This document shows positions 1 through 9,825 of a stretch of DNA of 64,000 bases, in pieces. A model generated the notes under the pieces. That model did no database searches, was not told the origin of the DNA, and saw only the letters and a list, made by a program, of their open reading frames with translations. The position numbers and the translations under genes were made by a program. Origin of the DNA: Croceimicrobium hydrocarbonivorans (GTDB taxonomy: Bacteria; Bacteroidota; Bacteroidia; Flavobacteriales; Schleiferiaceae); contig NZ_CP060139.1 of the NCBI RefSeq assembly GCF_014524565.1, forward strand, positions 3,603,501-3,667,500, written 5' to 3'. The number at the start of each line of letters is the position of its first letter. Within the stretch, counting starts at the first letter, position 1.

Positions 1-2463
1 TTGGGAGTGGCGCGACCCATCACCGAATTACGAAAGGTTAAGGCCGATCTTAAGGAAAGCGATGAGCATCTATTGGCCTTACTCAAGCATTTGGATGCGG
101 CCATTTTAATTGAAGATGCCCAAGGCAAGATTCGCTATGTAAACGATAATTTCTGTCGTTATTTCCGATTAGATTCCAGTCCAGCTGAATTAGCTGGTCA
201 AGTATGCGCCGAAGTGGGTGCTGGTATTAGCCACCTTTTTAAGAATCCGGAGGCATTTGGGGCTGGCATTGGTCGTTGTTTGGAAGAACAAGTGATTCGC
301 CGCAGTGAGCGCATAGCCATGGCCGATGAGCGGGTTTTGGAAAGGGACTATATCCCCATGCTTATCGACGAGCAAAACAGAGGGAATTTGTGGGTATACC
401 GCGATGTTACCATGCGTTACCTAACGGAACAGGCCCTAATTGAAAGTGAGAAAAAATACCGAGAGGTTATTCAGAATATCGACCTGGGTTTGATGGAAGT
501 AGACAAGGATGAAACCATTCTTTGGGCTAATGATTCCTTCCTAAAAACTACGGGGCACGAATTAAAAAATTTACAAGGCAAAAATGCCAAAGACACTTTT
601 TTAACTGAGGAGGATATAGCTTTTACAGCAAAACGCTTGAAAGAAACTCAGCATTTGCGAGAGCGCGGTGAAAGCAGCGTTTATGAGCTTCCCATTCGCC
701 ATAAGGATGGGAGTCAATTGTGGATGCAAATCTCTGGAGCTCCTATTAAGGATATCAGTGGTAAGGTGATTGGCTCTTTGGGAATTCATCACAATATTAC
801 CCCTTTAAAGTCATTGCAAAGTCAATTGGAATACCGCCTCACCTTGCAGGCAATCCTATTGGATTTGGCGAATGATCTGATTTTCCTGAACCCCGATAAA
901 GAGAACGAAGTAATCCAAAAGGCCCTGGGCAGATTGGGGAGCTTTGTAAATGCCGATCGGGTTTATATTTTCGATTATCATTTGGATGAAAACTATACCA
1001 CCAATACCTATGAATGGTGTGCGGAGGGTATCAGTCCAGAAATAGAGAATCTTCAGGAAGTACCTTTGGAAGCCATCCCCGAATGGTTTGAAACCCATGA
1101 GCAGGGTAAGCCCATGATTTATGATCGGGTGGCCGATTTGCCAGAAGGACATCCAGTTAGGGAGATCCTCGAACCTCAGGGTATTCAATCGATTATAACC
1201 ATGCCGGTTTTGGGCAATGGCAGGCTTAGAGGCTTTATTGGCTTTGATGCGGTGCGCACTCAAAAAAGCTGGAATGCGGATGAAAAGGAGCTATTGGAGT
1301 TTATGGCCCAAATGCTGGCCGCTCACAATATTAAAAATGAGTTTGAGAATCGTTTAGGTGCCAGTGAGTATCGCATGCGCACGGTTTTGGAGAATGCTTT
1401 GGATGCCGTAATCACCATCAACGAAAGTGGTCTGGTAGAAGATTGGAATCATCAGGCGGAGCAGATGTTCAAATACAAAGAAGCGGAGGTTATTGCTAAG
1501 TCCTTAAGTGGATTAATTATTCCTGAAAAATATGCAGCAGCGCATGAACGCGGCATGGAACATTTTTTAGCTAGTGGAGAAGGTCCGGTTTTAAATCGCA
1601 GGATTGAGTTAATTGGTCATGATAAGGAGGGGCGTCATTTTCCGCTGGAGCTGAGTATTATCCCCTTTAAGATTGAAGGGCACTATTATTTCTCGGCATT
1701 CTTACGGGATATTACCGCACGCAAGCAAGCGGAAGAAGACATGAACATTGCCCTGGAGCAGCAGAAGGAACTAGCACGCATGAAATCGAGATTGATTTCC
1801 ATGGCCTCACATGAATTCCGCACTCCCCTTACTACCATTAAAGCTAATGCGGAGATGCTGGAACTTTGGGCCACTAAAATTCCGGAAGAACATCGGGAAA
1901 AGGCCAACCGCTACTTAGAGCGTCTAAACCGCGAAACCAATCGACTTAGCAATATCATGACCGACATTTTAATGTTAGGTAGGCTAGAGTCGGGGCGCTT
2001 AAACTCACAATTAAAATCTCTGGATTTAGTGAGTTTCATTCACGATATGAATGATCGGCATTTCTCCAGTCAGGAAGATGGCCGTCAACTTAAAATTGTT
2101 TTGGAGGGTGCTCCTAAATTAGTGCGGATAGATCCAGAAATGCTGGAGCATATTATTCAGAACCTGGTAGGCAATGCCTTTAAGTATTCCAAGGGAAGAG
2201 GAAATCCAAGCTTAGAGCTCAATTTTGGCACAGACAAGGTTCGCTTAAGTGTTAAGGATCAGGGGATCGGAGTGCCAGAGGAAGATCAAAACAAAATATT
2301 CAACTCATTTTACCGAGCCGAAAATACCCGCGGTATCCAGGGAAGTGGTATGGGATTATCGGTGGTAAAGCAGATGAGTGACATGCAAAATCTTAATTTG
2401 CGTTTCTTTAGTAAGGAAGGGGAAGGTTCCGAATTTGTAATTGATATACCTATTTACGCCTAG
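1..2463 (+). CDS. PAS/GAF sensor histidine kinase (5' end probably outside window)
   Basis: Cytoplasmic sensory and catalytic part of a two-component kinase that autophosphorylates on histidine and passes the phosphate to a response regulator. In order: PAS at about residues 20-140, PAS/PAC 150-270, GAF 285-450, PAS 457-580, HisKA with H-box MASHEFRTPL (His604), then HATPase_c with N-box NLVGNAFKYS (from 721), G1 DQGIG (753-757) and G2 GSGMG (781-785). No membrane segment is seen in this part. The first codon is a TTG at the window edge and the frame is open to it, so the real start is probably upstream. Its stop lies 2 nt before a LytTR response regulator, which is its likely partner. The signal sensed cannot be read from the sequence. 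Confidence 0.93.
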   Translation: MGVARPITELRKVKADLKESDEHLLALLKHLDAAILIEDAQGKIRYVNDNFCRYFRLDSSPAELAGQVCAEVGAGISHLFKNPEAFGAGIGRCLEEQVIRRSERIAMADERVLERDYIPMLIDEQNRGNLWVYRDVTMRYLTEQALIESEKKYREVIQNIDLGLMEVDKDETILWANDSFLKTTGHELKNLQGKNAKDTFLTEEDIAFTAKRLKETQHLRERGESSVYELPIRHKDGSQLWMQISGAPIKDISGKVIGSLGIHHNITPLKSLQSQLEYRLTLQAILLDLANDLIFLNPDKENEVIQKALGRLGSFVNADRVYIFDYHLDENYTTNTYEWCAEGISPEIENLQEVPLEAIPEWFETHEQGKPMIYDRVADLPEGHPVREILEPQGIQSIITMPVLGNGRLRGFIGFDAVRTQKSWNADEKELLEFMAQMLAAHNIKNEFENRLGASEYRMRTVLENALDAVITINESGLVEDWNHQAEQMFKYKEAEVIAKSLSGLIIPEKYAAAHERGMEHFLASGEGPVLNRRIELIGHDKEGRHFPLELSIIPFKIEGHYYFSAFLRDITARKQAEEDMNIALEQQKELARMKSRLISMASHEFRTPLTTIKANAEMLELWATKIPEEHREKANRYLERLNRETNRLSNIMTDILMLGRLESGRLNSQLKSLDLVSFIHDMNDRHFSSQEDGRQLKIVLEGAPKLVRIDPEMLEHIIQNLVGNAFKYSKGRGNPSLELNFGTDKVRLSVKDQGIGVPEEDQNKIFNSFYRAENTRGIQGSGMGLSVVKQMSDMQNLNLRFFSKEGEGSEFVIDIPIYA

Positions 2464-2465
2464 TC

Positions 2466-3197
2466 ATGGAGAACCTGAAAATTCTGATAGTTGAAGATGA
2501 GCCAATGATTGCAGAGAGTTTGGCAGAGATGCTGGAACTCATGGATCATACTGTTTTAAGTGTTGCCGAAAGTGGCGAAGAAGCGGTGATGCAATTGATG
2601 GAACATGAACCGGATTTAATGCTTCTCGATATTCAATTGAGAGGTAAAATGGATGGGGTAGAGTTGGCTCGCCTTATTCGCCAGAAATACCATCTCCCTT
2701 TTATCTTCACTACTGCTTATGCGGATGAGGAGACCTTAAATCGCGCCAAGGCTGAAGGTCCTTATGGCTATATCGTAAAGCCCTATGGTGTGAAGGATAT
2801 AATGGCGGCGATTGAAGTGGCCATGTCTAATTATCGACTCTTTCAGGAAATTCAGGGTAAAGAACCGGTGGCTCCCATGCTGCTGAATGATCATTTATAC
2901 TTGAAGGTAGATCAACGCCTGGTAAAAATCCGTCAAGGGGATATCGCTTATGCGGAGGCCAAGGGTGATTATGTCTTGATCAAAACCTTGAACGAAAGCT
3001 TTATTATCTATTCTACTCTAAAGAAGGTGGTAGACAAATTAGAAGCTCCAAATTTCTTGCAGGTACATCGTAGTTTTTTGGTGAATCTGGATCATATCCA
3101 AGATATCGAAGAAACCACCGTAAGCATTATTGGTAAAGTGATTCCGGTGAGTAGAGCCAATCGATCTGAGCTCCTGAGTCGCATCCGTACTTTATAG
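2466..3197 (+). CDS. LytTR-family response regulator
   Basis: DNA-binding response regulator, the likely phosphate acceptor of the kinase 2 nt upstream. The receiver domain spans about residues 4-120, with the acidic pair E10/D11, phospho-acceptor D55 (LLLDIQL), the conserved Thr of the FTTAYAD stretch and the Lys of VKPYG. A LytTR DNA-binding domain covers about 140-243 (signature VHRSFLVNLDHI). The 243-aa length is normal for the family. Kinase and regulator are surely co-transcribed. The pair resembles LytS/LytR-type systems in its output domain, but the kinase has PAS/GAF input rather than the 5TM-LYT sensor, so no regulon can be proposed. Confidence 0.93.
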   Translation: MENLKILIVEDEPMIAESLAEMLELMDHTVLSVAESGEEAVMQLMEHEPDLMLLDIQLRGKMDGVELARLIRQKYHLPFIFTTAYADEETLNRAKAEGPYGYIVKPYGVKDIMAAIEVAMSNYRLFQEIQGKEPVAPMLLNDHLYLKVDQRLVKIRQGDIAYAEAKGDYVLIKTLNESFIIYSTLKKVVDKLEAPNFLQVHRSFLVNLDHIQDIEETTVSIIGKVIPVSRANRSELLSRIRTL

Positions 3198-3322
3198 CAA
3201 AACATTCAACGGGAAAAAGATTCCATTCGTCGTGAGCGCCATCCCAACCGACTAATATTCTAATAGGGCGCAAGGTTCCAGGATACTTTAGCAGTATAAA
3301 ATTACCCCTAAAGATATCTATC

Positions 3323-4177
3323 ATGAACCGTTACGAGCAATTAAAAAGACAAGAGACCCACATCGCGGTCTTGGGCTTAAATGTAGAGGGAATACGTTAT
3401 GCCCTCAGTTTCTCCAAACGTTTTAAAACTTTGATCTACGATCAGGTGATTCCCGAAGGAGTGCGTTTGCAAGACTTCTTAATCGCCCGTAGTCTGGATA
3501 TCAATCCTGAGGAGCACAAAATTGAATTGGCGAATCACTCCGGTGATTTACGTGCCGCAGGGGTATTTTATCTCAATGGCCTCAGTACTTCCATCATGGA
3601 TTGGGCTAGTATAAAAGATTCGGCCACCGAAATTGCTCGCAGCTTGAATGTGGGAGATTGGGTTGTATTTGGCCCTCATATCGATCCCGATTTAGCTGAG
3701 GTGGTATTATTAGAAATCCTGGAGCGTAATAGCGGCCTCAAATTGGGCAATGGATTTGAAATCGCATTTCATCCTTTGGTATTGGATCAACATAATTTCT
3801 CCAATATGAGTAATGAGATGAAAATGTCCCATAACCTGATTGTAGATGAGGTGGAGCGCATTCTCGATATTAAGAAGAAGAATGAATTTGGCTCCAATCA
3901 CATCAACTATCAGAATCAAGAATCAGAGTTAAAAAGAATTCAAGATAAAATCAAGGAGCTGTGGATTCCCATGTTGAACGACATGACCCGAGAGACCTTT
4001 ATGGAGTTTATGCAATTGAGTATGCATAATGGCTTTTTAGATGCTTATGGCCATTTGCGTTTGTCGACGGAAACTCGGGTAAACTGGAGGCGTTTTTTTA
4101 AGCTAGTCCTCCAGTTTGGAATCAAATCAGAATTGAGAGGACTATTAATTCAGCAGCAAAATCGTTTGGCAGTGTAG
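3323..4177 (+). CDS. Degenerate UDP-glucose/GDP-mannose dehydrogenase-like protein
   Basis: Not an ordinary enzyme. Residues 12-40 read like the Rossmann start of nucleotide-sugar dehydrogenases (IAVLGLNVEGIRYALSFSK then an Asp at the end of strand 2), but the glycine motif is GLNVEG instead of GxGxxG. Further on, ILERNSGLKLGNGFEIAFHP (about 133-152) matches the family stretch around PiLE-SGLk-g-dF-vaysPER, with the catalytic-domain ER lost. After about residue 165 the similarity ends; a charged, probably helical region (185-225) and a unique C-terminus follow, with no UDP-binding domain. I infer a non-catalytic derivative with a regulatory or structural role. It sits alone between the two-component pair and clpC. 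Homology by eye only. Confidence 0.55.
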   Translation: MNRYEQLKRQETHIAVLGLNVEGIRYALSFSKRFKTLIYDQVIPEGVRLQDFLIARSLDINPEEHKIELANHSGDLRAAGVFYLNGLSTSIMDWASIKDSATEIARSLNVGDWVVFGPHIDPDLAEVVLLEILERNSGLKLGNGFEIAFHPLVLDQHNFSNMSNEMKMSHNLIVDEVERILDIKKKNEFGSNHINYQNQESELKRIQDKIKELWIPMLNDMTRETFMEFMQLSMHNGFLDAYGHLRLSTETRVNWRRFFKLVLQFGIKSELRGLLIQQQNRLAV

Positions 4178-4248
4178 ATAGATCATTGTCAAGGGGAGGA
4201 AGGAAAACTCCTACGGGAGGATAACCAGAGTTTTGCTCTACTCAATCC

Positions 4249-4278
4249 AAAACCGGCGCTTGGGGAGGCGCCGGTTTT
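4249..4278 (+). terminator. Rho-independent terminator candidate after the dehydrogenase-like gene
   Basis: Perfect 11-bp inverted repeat: AAAACCGGCGC (4249-4259), 8-nt loop, GCGCCGGTTTT (4268-4278). The run of T belongs to the stem, so termination may be weak alone; more hairpins follow within 70 bp. Confidence 0.6.
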
Positions 4279-4289
4279 AAAGAGACGAT

Positions 4290-4350
4290 TCTCCTACTAA
4301 CCCCCTGTAGGAGATTCCAGGGAAAGGCGGCCTTCGGGTCGTCTTTCTTT
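4290..4350 (+). terminator. Two further hairpins, the second with a TTCG tetraloop and T-rich tail
   Basis: TCTCCTAC (4290-4297) pairs with GTAGGAGA (4307-4314). Then AAAGGCGGCC (4323-4332), loop TTCG, GGTCGTCTTT (4337-4346) forms a 10-bp stem with two G-T pairs, followed by CTTTTAG. The extra-stable UUCG loop and T-rich tail fit a plus-strand terminator. Confidence 0.55.
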
Positions 4351-4367
4351 TAGATTTTGGTTCATAA

Positions 4368-4395
4368 AAAAAGGCCGGTTTTTACCGGCCTTTTT
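4368..4395 (-). terminator. Bidirectional terminator between convergent genes (clpC end)
   Basis: A 12-bp perfect inverted repeat, AAAAAGGCCGGT (4368-4379) and ACCGGCCTTTTT (4384-4395), with a TTTT loop. T-runs on both strands make it work in either direction. It is 16 bp past the clpC stop codon. Confidence 0.85.
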
Positions 4396-4411
4396 GATTT
4401 ATCTGTAAAGC

Positions 4412-6994
4412 TTATGCTTCTGCTTCGGAATCTCCTTCCTTCAGGGCTTTGGCTTGCTTTTCAACCTCTACTTGAATTTCAGAATTTTCGCCTTCCGTTT
4501 TCAAGCTGATTTTGATGGTATCACCTTCTTCAATTTCCGAATTGATGATTTGCTCTGCTAATGGATCTTCCACGTATTTCTGAATGGCTCTAGCCAATGG
4601 GCGAGCGCCAAATTTTTCGTCGAATCCTTTATCAGCGATATATAGCTTCGCTTCTTCGGTCATTTCAATTTGGTAACCCAAATCATTAACGCGAGCATAA
4701 AGCTTCCGCAATTCGATATCGATAATCTTAACGATGTTCTCCTTGCTTAAGCTGTTGAAGAGAATCACATCATCAATACGGTTTAAGAACTCAGGGGCAA
4801 AGGCACGCTTCAGAGCAGTTTCAATTACTCCTTTTTCGAGATCACCTTTACTTGAGGTCCGAGCCGAAGTTCCAAATCCGACCCCAGTACCAAAGTCTTT
4901 CAACTTGCTGGTACCGATATTAGAAGTCATGATGATAATGGTATTCTTAAAGTCAACTTTGCGACCCAGGCTATCAGTCATATGTCCATCATCCAGAGCT
5001 TGCAGGAGTAAGTTGAATACATCAGGGTGCGCTTTTTCGATCTCATCGAGCAGCACTACAGAATAGGGCTTGCGACGAACTTTTTCAGTTAACTGACCAC
5101 CTTCTTCATATCCCACATATCCGGGAGGCGCTCCCACCAGACGAGATACAGCGAATTTCTCCATGTATTCACTCATATCCACCCGCACCAAATTATCTTC
5201 ACTGTCGAAGAGGGATTTGGCTAATTCTTTCGCCAATTGGGTTTTACCTACACCGGTAGGGCCCAGGAAGATGAAAGAACCAATGGGTTTCCGGGGATCT
5301 TTTAAACCCGCACGGTTACGCTGAATGGCTTTTACGATTTTATCTACCGCTTCATCCTGGCCGATAATCTCTTTCTTCATATCGGCACCCATGCTGGAAA
5401 GGCGCTTGCTCTCTTGTTGCGCTACTCTTTGTACCGGAATACCGGTCATCATAGCTACCACTTCAGCAACGTTTTCCTCACTTACGGTTTCACGATTTTG
5501 TTTCACCTCTTCTTCCCAACGGGCCTGGGCCTCTTGCAATTGGTTTTCGAGGTTTTTCTCATCATCGCGTAAGCGAGCGGCTTCTTCGTATTTCTGTTTT
5601 TTTACAACCTGAATCTTTTGATCACGAATGTCTTCCAAACGTTTCTCGAGGTCCATTACCTCCTTAGGAACATGGATAGAAGTGATGTGCACGCGAGATC
5701 CAGCCTCATCCAATGCATCAATGGCCTTATCGGGCAAGTGACGATCTGTTACATAACGGGAGGTGAGGGTAACACAGGCTTTCAGGGCCTCTTCGGTATA
5801 ATTTACATTGTGGTGATCTTCATAGCGATCCTTAATGTTTTTAAGGATTTGCAGGGTTTCTTCAGGATTGGTAGGGTCTACCATTACCTTTTGGAAACGA
5901 CGCTCTAAGGCACCATCTTTTTCAATATGCTGGCGGTATTCGTCCAGGGTGGTAGCACCAATACATTGGATTTCACCTCGGGCCAAAGCCGGTTTAAACA
6001 TATTACTGGCATCTAAAGAACCGGTTGCGCCACCAGCACCAACAATGGTATGAAGCTCATCGATGAACAAAATGATATCATCGTTCTTCTCCAATTCATT
6101 CATCAGGGCCTTCATGCGCTCCTCAAACTGTCCGCGGTATTTGGTACCGGCCACTAAAGAGGCTAAATCTAGAGAAACCACGCGCTTATCAAAAAGAACA
6201 CGAGAAACCTTCCGCTTAATGATGCGTAGGGCCAGACCCTCTGCAATTGCTGATTTACCCACACCGGGATCACCAATAAGCAGGGGATTGTTCTTTTTAC
6301 GACGGGAAAGGATTTGCGATACCCGTTCAATTTCTTTTTCCCGGCCAACTACCGGATCCAGTTTGCCTTCTTCGGCCATTTTGGTGAGATCGCGTCCAAA
6401 ATTGTCTAGAACCGGAGTTTTAGTTTTGCCTTCGCTTTTGGCTTTGGATGGTCCACTGCCAAAACGACCGCCTTCGCCACCGGAGCCCGCGAATTCGTCA
6501 TCCTCATCGCGATAAGGGCTCTCGCTGCGTGGGCTTTTATCTTGATCCCATTCGCTGTCGAACATAGATTGGTATTCTACTTTCACACTATCGTAGTCAA
6601 TATCATATTTCCGCAGGATACGCGCTACGGGATCATCGTCGTTCCGTAAAATACAGAGTAACAAATGACTGGTGCGTATGGTGCTGGAACCAAAGAGCTT
6701 GGCTTCGAGGAAAGTTGTTTTCAGGGCCTTTTCCGCTTGACGGGTTAAAGGCAAATGTTTCTTCGTGCTTACCTGACCGGATACATTGGGAGCGCTAATC
6801 GCTTCGATTTGACGACGGAACGCGGCCACATCCACACCGAGATCTTCTAATATCTTAATAGCAGAGCCTTCGCCTTCGCGAATCAAGCCCAGCATTAAAT
6901 GTTCGGTGCCAATATAGTCGTGCCCCAAGCGGATCGCTTCTTCCTTACTGTAACTGATCACGTCTTTTACACGGGGGGAAAAATTCTCGTCCAT
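4412..6994 (-). CDS. clpC: ATP-dependent Clp protease ATP-binding subunit ClpC
   Basis: Hexameric AAA+ unfoldase that feeds proteins into the ClpP chamber and acts in protein quality control. Domains in order: two Clp-N repeats (about residues 3-145), an acidic Gly/Ser-rich linker (150-185), AAA D1 with Walker [10 protein letters not shown] (about 240) and Walker [10 protein letters not shown], a UVR-containing middle region (about 430-475), AAA D2 with Walker A GPTGVGKT (about 577), and a ClpB-D2-small C-terminal domain. The 860-aa length and the UVR motif mark ClpC rather than ClpB or ClpA. The gene is monocistronic between its own terminator and a divergent promoter region shared with gyrA. 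No CtsR gene is nearby, so heat-shock control is not evident. Confidence 0.97.
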   Translation of the reverse strand: MDENFSPRVKDVISYSKEEAIRLGHDYIGTEHLMLGLIREGEGSAIKILEDLGVDVAAFRRQIEAISAPNVSGQVSTKKHLPLTRQAEKALKTTFLEAKLFGSSTIRTSHLLLCILRNDDDPVARILRKYDIDYDSVKVEYQSMFDSEWDQDKSPRSESPYRDEDDEFAGSGGEGGRFGSGPSKAKSEGKTKTPVLDNFGRDLTKMAEEGKLDPVVGREKEIERVSQILSRRKKNNPLLIGDPGVGKSAIAEGLALRIIKRKVSRVLFDKRVVSLDLASLVAGTKYRGQFEERMKALMNELEKNDDIILFIDELHTIVGAGGATGSLDASNMFKPALARGEIQCIGATTLDEYRQHIEKDGALERRFQKVMVDPTNPEETLQILKNIKDRYEDHHNVNYTEEALKACVTLTSRYVTDRHLPDKAIDALDEAGSRVHITSIHVPKEVMDLEKRLEDIRDQKIQVVKKQKYEEAARLRDDEKNLENQLQEAQARWEEEVKQNRETVSEENVAEVVAMMTGIPVQRVAQQESKRLSSMGADMKKEIIGQDEAVDKIVKAIQRNRAGLKDPRKPIGSFIFLGPTGVGKTQLAKELAKSLFDSEDNLVRVDMSEYMEKFAVSRLVGAPPGYVGYEEGGQLTEKVRRKPYSVVLLDEIEKAHPDVFNLLLQALDDGHMTDSLGRKVDFKNTIIIMTSNIGTSKLKDFGTGVGFGTSARTSSKGDLEKGVIETALKRAFAPEFLNRIDDVILFNSLSKENIVKIIDIELRKLYARVNDLGYQIEMTEEAKLYIADKGFDEKFGARPLARAIQKYVEDPLAEQIINSEIEEGDTIKISLKTEGENSEIQVEVEKQAKALKEGDSEAEA

Positions 6995-7061
6995 AATTTA
7001 TTCTCAGGAAAATTCTGTTTTGGGAAGGTACTAAGATTATGCCATTAGCAGACCCTCCCAT

Positions 7062-7094
7062 CAAAAGTACTTTATTGGCAATAGGGGCACTCAA
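7062..7094 (-). promoter_or_regulatory. Putative clpC promoter (Bacteroidota type)
   Basis: On the minus strand, TACTTTTG (7062-7069) is a perfect TAnnTTTG -7 element, with a TTG (7092-7094) 22 nt upstream as -33. This would give a leader of about 60 nt before the clpC ATG. Confidence 0.5.
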
Positions 7095-7153
7095 TAATAT
7101 AGAGGTTTTATCAACAGTAATGAGTCGAAATTGTGAGTAAAATTAGGTCTTAC

Positions 7154-7188
7154 AGGGCTGGAGAGCCCTTCGCATAAGGTTATATTTG
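7154..7188 (+). promoter_or_regulatory. Putative gyrA promoter with embedded inverted repeat
   Basis: TATATTTG (7181-7188) fits the TAnnTTTG -7 element; the -33 position holds CTG (7158-7160), one base from TTG, at 20-nt spacing. A 6-bp inverted repeat AGGGCT / AGCCCT (7154-7159 and 7164-7169) lies exactly over the -33 region and could be an operator. The leader to the gyrA ATG would be about 30 nt. Confidence 0.42.
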
Positions 7189-7223
7189 ACTTTTGCATAA
7201 TCTACATTTAAAGTACTGACAGT

Positions 7224-9752
7224 ATGGCTGCAGATGAGCGTATAATTCCGATCAATATTGAGGAGGAAATGAAAACCTCCTACATCGATTATTCGATGTC
7301 AGTGATCGTTTCCCGTGCCCTGCCGGATGTCCGAGATGGCTTGAAGCCTGTACACCGCCGGGTACTTTTTGGTATGTATGAACTCGGAGTTCTCTCCAAT
7401 CGATCGTATAAAAAGTCCGCAAGAATTGTGGGTGAGGTCTTAGGTAAGTTTCACCCTCACGGCGATTCTTCGGTGTATGACACAATGGTGCGGATGGCCC
7501 AGCCCTGGAGCCTCCGGTACATGTTGGTAGATGGCCAAGGTAACTTTGGTTCTATTGATGGTGACCCGCCCGCGGCCATGCGTTATACCGAAGCGCGTTT
7601 GCGTAAAATCTCCGAGGAGATGTTGGCCGATATCGACAAAGAAACGGTTGATACCCAGCTGAACTTCGATGATACCATTTCTGAGCCCACCGTATTACCT
7701 ACCCGTATTCCGGGCTTGTTGGTAAATGGTGCCTCTGGTATTGCGGTGGGTATGGCTACCAATATGCCTCCGCATAACTTAACCGAGTCTATTAATGCTA
7801 TTAATGCCTATATCGACAATCGCGAGATTACGATTGAGGAATTAATGCAGCAGCATATCACCGCCCCAGATTTCCCAACCGGAGGTATTATCTACGGATA
7901 CGACGGGGTTAAGGAAGCCTTCGAAACGGGTCGCGGTAGAATCGTTTTACGCGGTCGTGCCGAGATTATGGAGGTGAAGGGCCGTGAGGCGATTATCGTT
8001 ACCGAGATTCCCTATATGGTGAATAAGGCGGAAATGATTAAGAAAACCGCCGATCTGGTAAATGATAAAAAGATTGAGGGTATTGCCGATATAAAGGATG
8101 AGAGCGACCGTAAAGGGATGCGCATCGTTTATTATCTCAAGCGCGATGCAGTGCCAAATGTGGTGCTCAACATGCTTTACAAATACACTCAATTACAATC
8201 GAGTTTCTCCGTAAACAATATTGCTTTGGTGGGCGGTCGTCCGGTTCAATTGAACTTGAAGGACATGATTCACCACTTCGTAGATCACCGTATTGATGTG
8301 GTGATTCGTCGTACGCATTACGAACTACGTAAAGCCGAAGAAAGAGCTCATATCCTCGAAGGTCTGATCATTGCCAGCGATAATATCGATGAGGTAATCC
8401 AGATCATTCGTTCTTCTGCCAGTCCTGATGAGGCCCGCGATCGCTTAGAAAAGCGTTTCGAGCTGTCCGAAATTCAGGCTCGTGCCATTGTGGATATGCG
8501 TTTACGTCAGTTAACCGGACTGGAGCAAGATAAACTACGCTCTGAGTACGAAGAACTGATGAAGACCATCGAATTCTTGAAGCGTATCCTTAATGAAGAG
8601 GATTTACGAATGAGCATTATTAAAGAAGAACTGGAAGAGATTCGTGAGAAGTATGGTGATGAGCGCCGTACCGACATCGACTATGCCGGTGGTTCTTTAA
8701 GTATTGAAGATATGATTCCTGATGAGGAGGTGGTAATTACCATTTCGCATGCGGGCTATATTAAGCGTACTTCACTGAGTGAATACCGCAAGCAAGGTCG
8801 CGGTGGCGTAGGTCAGAAAGGGGTGAACACCCGGGATCAGGATTTTATTGAGCATGTATTTGTAGCTACCAACCACAATTACTTACTGTTCTTTACGGAG
8901 TGGGGTCGTTGTTTTTGGCTGCGCGTATATGAGGTGCCCGAAGGCAGCAAAGCCAGTAAGGGTCGTGCCATCCAAAACCTGATCAATATCCCTCAGGATG
9001 ATAAATTACGCGCCTTTATTAATACCAAGGACTTACGTGATGAGGAATATGTAAACTCCAATTACATTGTGATGGTTACTCAGAAAGGGGTGATCAAGAA
9101 AACCACTTTGGAGGCTTATTCTCGTCCACGTTCCAACGGTATTAATGCCATTACCGTTCGTGAAGGTGATATGCTTTTAGAAGCCAAATTAACCACCGGA
9201 AACGACGATATCTTAATGGCCGTGCGCAGTGGTAAAGCGATTCGTTTTAATGAAAATGCCGTTCGTGCTATGGGGCGTAATGCCAGTGGGGTACGCGGGG
9301 TAAGCTTGGCCAACGATACTGATGAAGTGGTAGGTATGGTTACCATTCCTGAGGAATTACAAGAAGCGACTTCCATCTTGGTAGTGTCTGAACATGGTTA
9401 TGGAAAACGTAGCCAGTTGGATGATTACCGCATCACTAACCGTGGTGGTAAAGGGGTGAAAACCATTACTGTAAGCGAGAAAACTGGGGATCTGGTGGCG
9501 ATTAAAGCCGTTAGTGACGAAGATGATTTAATGGTGATCAATAAGAGCGGTATTATGATTCGCATCGGAGTTTCCGATCTGCGCGTAATGGGCCGTGCTA
9601 CCCAGGGGGTACGATTGATTAACCTCAAGAAAAATGATACCATTGCTTCCGTTGCTAAGGTTCCGGCCGGCGACGAAGAAGAAGATGTTGAATTTGATGA
9701 GAATGCAGGCGAAGCACCGGAAACTAACGGTGAAGCTCCGGCAGAAGATTAA
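7224..9752 (+). CDS. gyrA: DNA gyrase subunit A
   Basis: Type IIA topoisomerase subunit that cuts and rejoins DNA while GyrB hydrolyses ATP, adding negative supercoils. The winged-helix/tower breakage domain fills about residues 1-500, with catalytic Tyr121 in AMRYTEARL. The quinolone-resistance region reads [10 protein letters not shown]: Ser82 and Asp86, equivalent to E. coli Ser83 and Asp87, are wild type. Six beta-pinwheel repeats follow; the GyrA box appears as QGRGGVG (about 524-530), a variant of QRRGGKG, which supports gyrase rather than ParC. The tail is acidic (EEEDVEFDE). 842 aa is normal. Start chosen at the ATG about 30 nt past the putative promoter. A strong terminator follows. 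Confidence 0.97.
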   Translation: MAADERIIPINIEEEMKTSYIDYSMSVIVSRALPDVRDGLKPVHRRVLFGMYELGVLSNRSYKKSARIVGEVLGKFHPHGDSSVYDTMVRMAQPWSLRYMLVDGQGNFGSIDGDPPAAMRYTEARLRKISEEMLADIDKETVDTQLNFDDTISEPTVLPTRIPGLLVNGASGIAVGMATNMPPHNLTESINAINAYIDNREITIEELMQQHITAPDFPTGGIIYGYDGVKEAFETGRGRIVLRGRAEIMEVKGREAIIVTEIPYMVNKAEMIKKTADLVNDKKIEGIADIKDESDRKGMRIVYYLKRDAVPNVVLNMLYKYTQLQSSFSVNNIALVGGRPVQLNLKDMIHHFVDHRIDVVIRRTHYELRKAEERAHILEGLIIASDNIDEVIQIIRSSASPDEARDRLEKRFELSEIQARAIVDMRLRQLTGLEQDKLRSEYEELMKTIEFLKRILNEEDLRMSIIKEELEEIREKYGDERRTDIDYAGGSLSIEDMIPDEEVVITISHAGYIKRTSLSEYRKQGRGGVGQKGVNTRDQDFIEHVFVATNHNYLLFFTEWGRCFWLRVYEVPEGSKASKGRAIQNLINIPQDDKLRAFINTKDLRDEEYVNSNYIVMVTQKGVIKKTTLEAYSRPRSNGINAITVREGDMLLEAKLTTGNDDILMAVRSGKAIRFNENAVRAMGRNASGVRGVSLANDTDEVVGMVTIPEELQEATSILVVSEHGYGKRSQLDDYRITNRGGKGVKTITVSEKTGDLVAIKAVSDEDDLMVINKSGIMIRIGVSDLRVMGRATQGVRLINLKKNDTIASVAKVPAGDEEEDVEFDENAGEAPETNGEAPAED

Positions 9753-9773
9753 GTTCTAATCGATAGAATAAAG

Positions 9774-9800
9774 CCTCCCTCTTAAGGGAGGTTTTTTTTT
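9774..9800 (+). terminator. Strong intrinsic terminator after gyrA
   Basis: CCTCCCT (9774-9780), loop CTTA, AGGGAGG (9785-9791), then nine T. A textbook Rho-independent terminator. Confidence 0.92.
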
Positions 9801-9825
9801 AGCTTTGCTCCATAACTCTGCATGC

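Noticed and set aside
4734-6515. Several plus-strand reading frames of 70-150 codons opposite clpC
   Set aside because: They are shadows of the strongly conserved clpC gene: low-complexity Ser/Arg-rich translations without family signal, caused by its codon use.
7252-9643. Minus-strand frames opposite gyrA
   Set aside because: Antisense shadows of a fully conserved housekeeping gene; no signal or domain.
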